From assembly GCA_947475495.1 (NCBI GenBank), contig CANJNX010000027.1:1-7558 (forward strand): a stretch of DNA of 7,558 nt, in the 5' to 3' direction. This DNA comes from Comamonadaceae bacterium (GTDB lineage Bacteria > Pseudomonadota > Gammaproteobacteria > Burkholderiales > Burkholderiaceae_C). Of the stretch, positions 5,697 to 7,558 are shown in pieces; the stretch's first letter is position 1; each line of letters begins with the position of its first letter. The notes under the pieces were generated by a model. That model saw only the letters and a program-made list of their open reading frames with translations, was not told the origin of the DNA and searched no databases. Both the position numbers and the translations under genes were made by a program.

Positions 5697-6577
5697 GCTT
5701 GCCTCCGTTGGCCCAAAACCCAAGTTTCAATGGCTGCAACGATACCTGTGAGCGTTAAGCCCAGCAGGGCAGACATGACCAAGGCGGACCAAATTTGTAT
5801 GGTCTGACCGTAATACGAGCCGGTGAGCAAGCGGGCGCCTAGGCCGGCTTGTGCGCCTGTGGGCAATTCGGCCACCATGGCGCCCACAAGACCTGCCGCA
5901 ATGCCTACCCGCAAAGCAGGAAATAAAAAGGGCAACGCTGCAGGTAAACGCAGCATCCATAAGGCTTGCCAACGCGAAGCGGCGTAGGTGTGCATCATTT
6001 CTGTTTCAATCACTTGCGGCGAGCGCAAGCCTTGCACCATGGCCACAGTGACTGGGAAGAAACACAAGTACATGGCAATGACCGCTTTGGGTGCGACGCC
6101 CGAGAACCCCATGCTCCCCAAAATAACTAGGACGATAGGCGCAATCGCGAGAACGGGTACGGATTGTGATGCCACGACCCAAGGCAGCAGCGCACGGTCC
6201 AGCGTGCGGGAATGGACGATGCAAATAGAAAGCACCAAGCCCAGCACTGTTCCCATGGCAAAACCCACCAAGGTGGACTCCCCGGTGACTGCAACGTGGA
6301 AAAGCAAGTTGCGCGGTGAGTCCAAAGGCCAATCGACCAAGCTGGTCCATAAATCTGCAGCGACTTGGTGGGGGGCCGGCAACACAGGGCGCTGCATATT
6401 CAAAGTGGCTTGGACCAAGTCTTGCCATGTCCATGGGCCCAAGGCATCAAGCACCCGCTCAATTGCACCTGGTGCGTTGAGGTACACCGTAAGCCCATAC
6501 CATGCGATCACCACGGCGAGCACAACGACCGCAATCGGAAATACCGACGAGGCAGAGGGCTTACTCGTCGTGGCCAT
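5693..6577 (-). CDS. ABC transporter permease 1 (BPD inner-membrane component)
   Basis: This 294-aa integral membrane subunit of the importer has an N-terminal helix (about 13-32) and a periplasmic stretch ending M-Q-R-P-V-L-P-A-P-H (61-70), the usual lead-in to the BPD domain. Helices follow at about 92-119, 133-155 and 163-184. The EAA coupling loop E-M-M-H-T-Y-A-A-S-R-W-Q-A-L-W-M-L-R-L-P is at 193-212, and helices at about 223-238 and 263-285 precede a basic tail (GQRRQA). The ATG at 6577 is chosen: an AGAGG stands about 9 nt upstream, the hydrophobic helix begins 12 residues later, and overlap with the ATPase gene is 17 nt. The longer in-frame start at 6670 would overlap by 110 nt and add an Arg-rich extension unlike the family. 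The TGA overlaps the start of permease 2. It should pair with permease 2 to pass the substrate into the cytoplasm. Confidence 0.9.
   Translation of the reverse strand: MATTSKPSASSVFPIAVVVLAVVIAWYGLTVYLNAPGAIERVLDALGPWTWQDLVQATLNMQRPVLPAPHQVAADLWTSLVDWPLDSPRNLLFHVAVTGESTLVGFAMGTVLGLVLSICIVHSRTLDRALLPWVVASQSVPVLAIAPIVLVILGSMGFSGVAPKAVIAMYLCFFPVTVAMVQGLRSPQVIETEMMHTYAASRWQALWMLRLPAALPFLFPALRVGIAAGLVGAMVAELPTGAQAGLGARLLTGSYYGQTIQIWSALVMSALLGLTLTGIVAAIETWVLGQRRQA
5702..5706 (-). promoter_or_regulatory. Ribosome binding site fixing the permease 2 start
   Basis: GGAGG on the minus strand lies 5 nt before the ATG at 5696, inside the last codons of permease 1. It selects this start over the ATG at 5723 and, with the ATGA overlap, points to coupled translation of the two permeases. 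Confidence 0.75.
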
Positions 6578-7367
6578 CGGCAAGCGCCTCTCGAACCGCG
6601 TGGGCGAGCGCAACAAATTCAGGGGAGTCGCGCAAGCCCAGGTGGCGCTCATCTGGCAAGGTCGAATCAATCACGCGGACAATGCGACCGGGGCGCGGTG
6701 ACATCACCACAATGCGCGTAGAGAGGTAGACCGCCTCTGCAATCGAGTGGGTTACAAAGACCACGGTGCGGCGCTCGCGCTGCCAAAGTTGTTGTAACTG
6801 TTCATTGAGCCGGTCGCGGGTGATTTCGTCAAGCGCCCCAAAGGGCTCGTCCATCATGAGAATGCGGGGCTCAAAAGACAAGGCCCGCGCAATCGAGGCC
6901 CGCTGTTGCATGCCACCCGAGAGTTGCCAGGGGTATTTGCTTTCAAACCCAGAGAGCCCGACGCGTTCGATGTGCTGTCTGGCAATGGCTTCGCACTCTG
7001 CAGAACTCCGTCCTTGGATTTGCAGTGGCAGTTTGACATTTCCTAGAACGGTTCGCCAAGGAAACAAGGCAGGTGCTTGAAACACATAACCGTAAGCGCG
7101 CGCTAGCCTCGCCTCATGGGGACTCACCCCGTTGACCAATACGCTGCCTGACGTGATGTGCTCCAGATCCGCAATCACACGAAGCAAAGTGGTTTTGCCG
7201 CAGCCTGAGGGGCCAATCAGAGACACAAATTCGCCTGGCGCAATCGACAGATCAATGTCTGCAAGCGCGTGAACCGGTGCTTGAAGTGGGTTGTAGATCA
7301 GAGAGGCTTGGGTGACCTGTACCGCGGGTACGGTAGAAGCTTGGCTATGCAAAGACGATGGAGTCAT
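6561..7367 (-). CDS. ABC transporter ATP-binding protein (SsuB/TauB/ThiZ-like)
   Basis: This 268-aa cytoplasmic ATPase drives the importer. All motifs are intact: Walker A G-P-S-G-C-G-K-T (52-59), Q-loop Gln 97 in V-F-Q-A-P-A-L-F-P-W-R (the form typical of the nitrate/sulfonate/taurine/pyrimidine class), signature L-S-G-G-M-Q-Q-R (149-156), Walker B I-L-M-M-D-E-P (169-175), D-loop A-L-D (178-180) and switch His 207. A 20-residue N-terminal extension precedes the first strand; it has no recognisable domain. No C-terminal regulatory domain is present. The start lies 15 nt after the stop of the cytosine deaminase-like gene, with only a weak ribosome site (GAGAA), so it may depend on translation of the upstream gene. 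It overlaps permease 1 by 17 nt. The substrate cannot be read from the ATPase; context favours a pyrimidine. Confidence 0.95.
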   Translation of the reverse strand: MTPSSLHSQASTVPAVQVTQASLIYNPLQAPVHALADIDLSIAPGEFVSLIGPSGCGKTTLLRVIADLEHITSGSVLVNGVSPHEARLARAYGYVFQAPALFPWRTVLGNVKLPLQIQGRSSAECEAIARQHIERVGLSGFESKYPWQLSGGMQQRASIARALSFEPRILMMDEPFGALDEITRDRLNEQLQQLWQRERRTVVFVTHSIAEAVYLSTRIVVMSPRPGRIVRVIDSTLPDERHLGLRDSPEFVALAHAVREALADGHDE

Positions 7368-7382
7368 TCAGAAAATTCTCAA

Positions 7383-7558
7383 TTAATCAGAGAGTGGAGT
7401 TGAATCATGCTTCATTGCCGTGTTGCTGGGTCTGCCCGGCATGTGCAAGGTGCTGACAGTTTCAGGGGAGTGTGCGATGAGTTTACCGCGCCTGTAAACG
7501 CGCAAGCGATTTGCCCGAAGGCGGATGGCTTCTACCGGGTCACTCGCTTGCAGGAGCA
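7383..7558 (-). CDS. codA: Cytosine deaminase-like amidohydrolase, C-terminal tail (cut by window edge)
   Basis: On the minus strand a frame is open from the window edge (first full codon at 7556) to a TAA at 7385-7383, giving 57 residues. It reads L-L-Q-A-S-D-P-V-E-A-I-R-L then R-A-N-R-L-R-V-Y-R-R-G-K-L-I-A, and ends with a short polar tail containing P-G-R-P. This is how the amidohydrolase composite domain ends in proteobacterial cytosine deaminases (E. coli CodA has the related end V-R-G-G-K-V-I-A). Such enzymes deaminate cytosine to uracil using a metal ion; the metal ligands lie outside the window. The other two minus frames close within the first nine codons. It stands 15 nt before the ATPase gene, so enzyme and transporter are very probably one operon. 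The amidohydrolase call is fairly firm; the cytosine specificity, and so the symbol, is less so, since hydantoinase- or guanine deaminase-like enzymes could share this tail. Confidence 0.65.
   Translation of the reverse strand, partial: LLQASDPVEAIRLRANRLRVYRRGKLIAHSPETVSTLHMPGRPSNTAMKHDSTPLSD

Noticed and set aside
5056..5751. 231-aa open frame on the + strand over the permease genes
   Set aside because: It is antisense to permease 2 (and the end of permease 1), has the Lys/Thr/Pro-rich composition of a shadow frame, no ribosome site and no recognisable motif.
6578..6670. Longer start for permease 1 at 6670
   Set aside because: The added 31 residues overlap the conserved ATPase reading frame, are Arg- and Cys-rich, and lack a ribosome site as good as that for 6577.
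5988..6701. 237-aa open frame on the + strand over permease 1 and the ATPase end
   Set aside because: Same reasons: antisense to clearly conserved membrane and ATPase coding sequence, with low-complexity Thr/Ser/Lys composition.
1..7558. Mobile elements, CRISPR arrays, tRNA or rRNA genes
   Set aside because: No direct-repeat array, transposase frame, terminal inverted repeats or RNA-gene signature was seen on either strand.

Overview
The window looks like a chromosomal segment of a betaproteobacterium, most likely Burkholderiales and perhaps Comamonadaceae (Limnohabitans- or Rhodoferax-like). This placement is inference: it rests on moderate GC, the protein flavour, the pairing of a zinc-ribbon TrxC with a TolC-family protein, and a cytosine deaminase/NMT1-type ABC cluster. 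No rRNA or tRNA is present to test it. The window holds two converging transcription units separated by a strong bidirectional hairpin terminator at 3539-3574.

Left half (+ strand, 1-3518). The 3' end of an RND-family inner-membrane efflux pump is followed 23 nt later by a 69-aa two-helix YgaP-like (DUF2892) membrane protein. After 11 nt comes a zinc-ribbon thioredoxin (TrxC type), whose stop codon overlaps the start of a TolC-family outer-membrane channel (ATGA). This is a compact, partly translationally coupled operon that places a cytosolic thioredoxin and a small cysteine-containing membrane protein between two parts of an efflux pump. A 79-nt gap follows, then a TraR/DksA-type zinc-finger protein and a 124-aa protein of the family called 'translational machinery protein', which is related to the eRF1/Pelota central domain.

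Right half (- strand, 7558-3608, read right to left). The C-terminal tail of a cytosine deaminase-like amidohydrolase is followed 15 nt later by an ABC ATPase. Next are a permease overlapping it by 17 nt, a second and different permease overlapping the first by ATGA, and, after a 109-nt leader, a periplasmic NMT1/THI5-like binding protein. Together they form a complete ABC importer (one ATPase gene, a permease heterodimer, one binding protein) co-transcribed with a pyrimidine-processing enzyme. The simplest reading is periplasmic capture, uptake and deamination of cytosine or a related pyrimidine. The substrate is inferred from family and neighbourhood.

I saw no insertion sequence, CRISPR array, phage gene, RNA gene or broken gene. 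Both end genes are cut by the window edges. The left-hand RND/YgaP-like/thioredoxin/TolC arrangement is the least conventional part; the right-hand operon is coherent and fairly ordinary.
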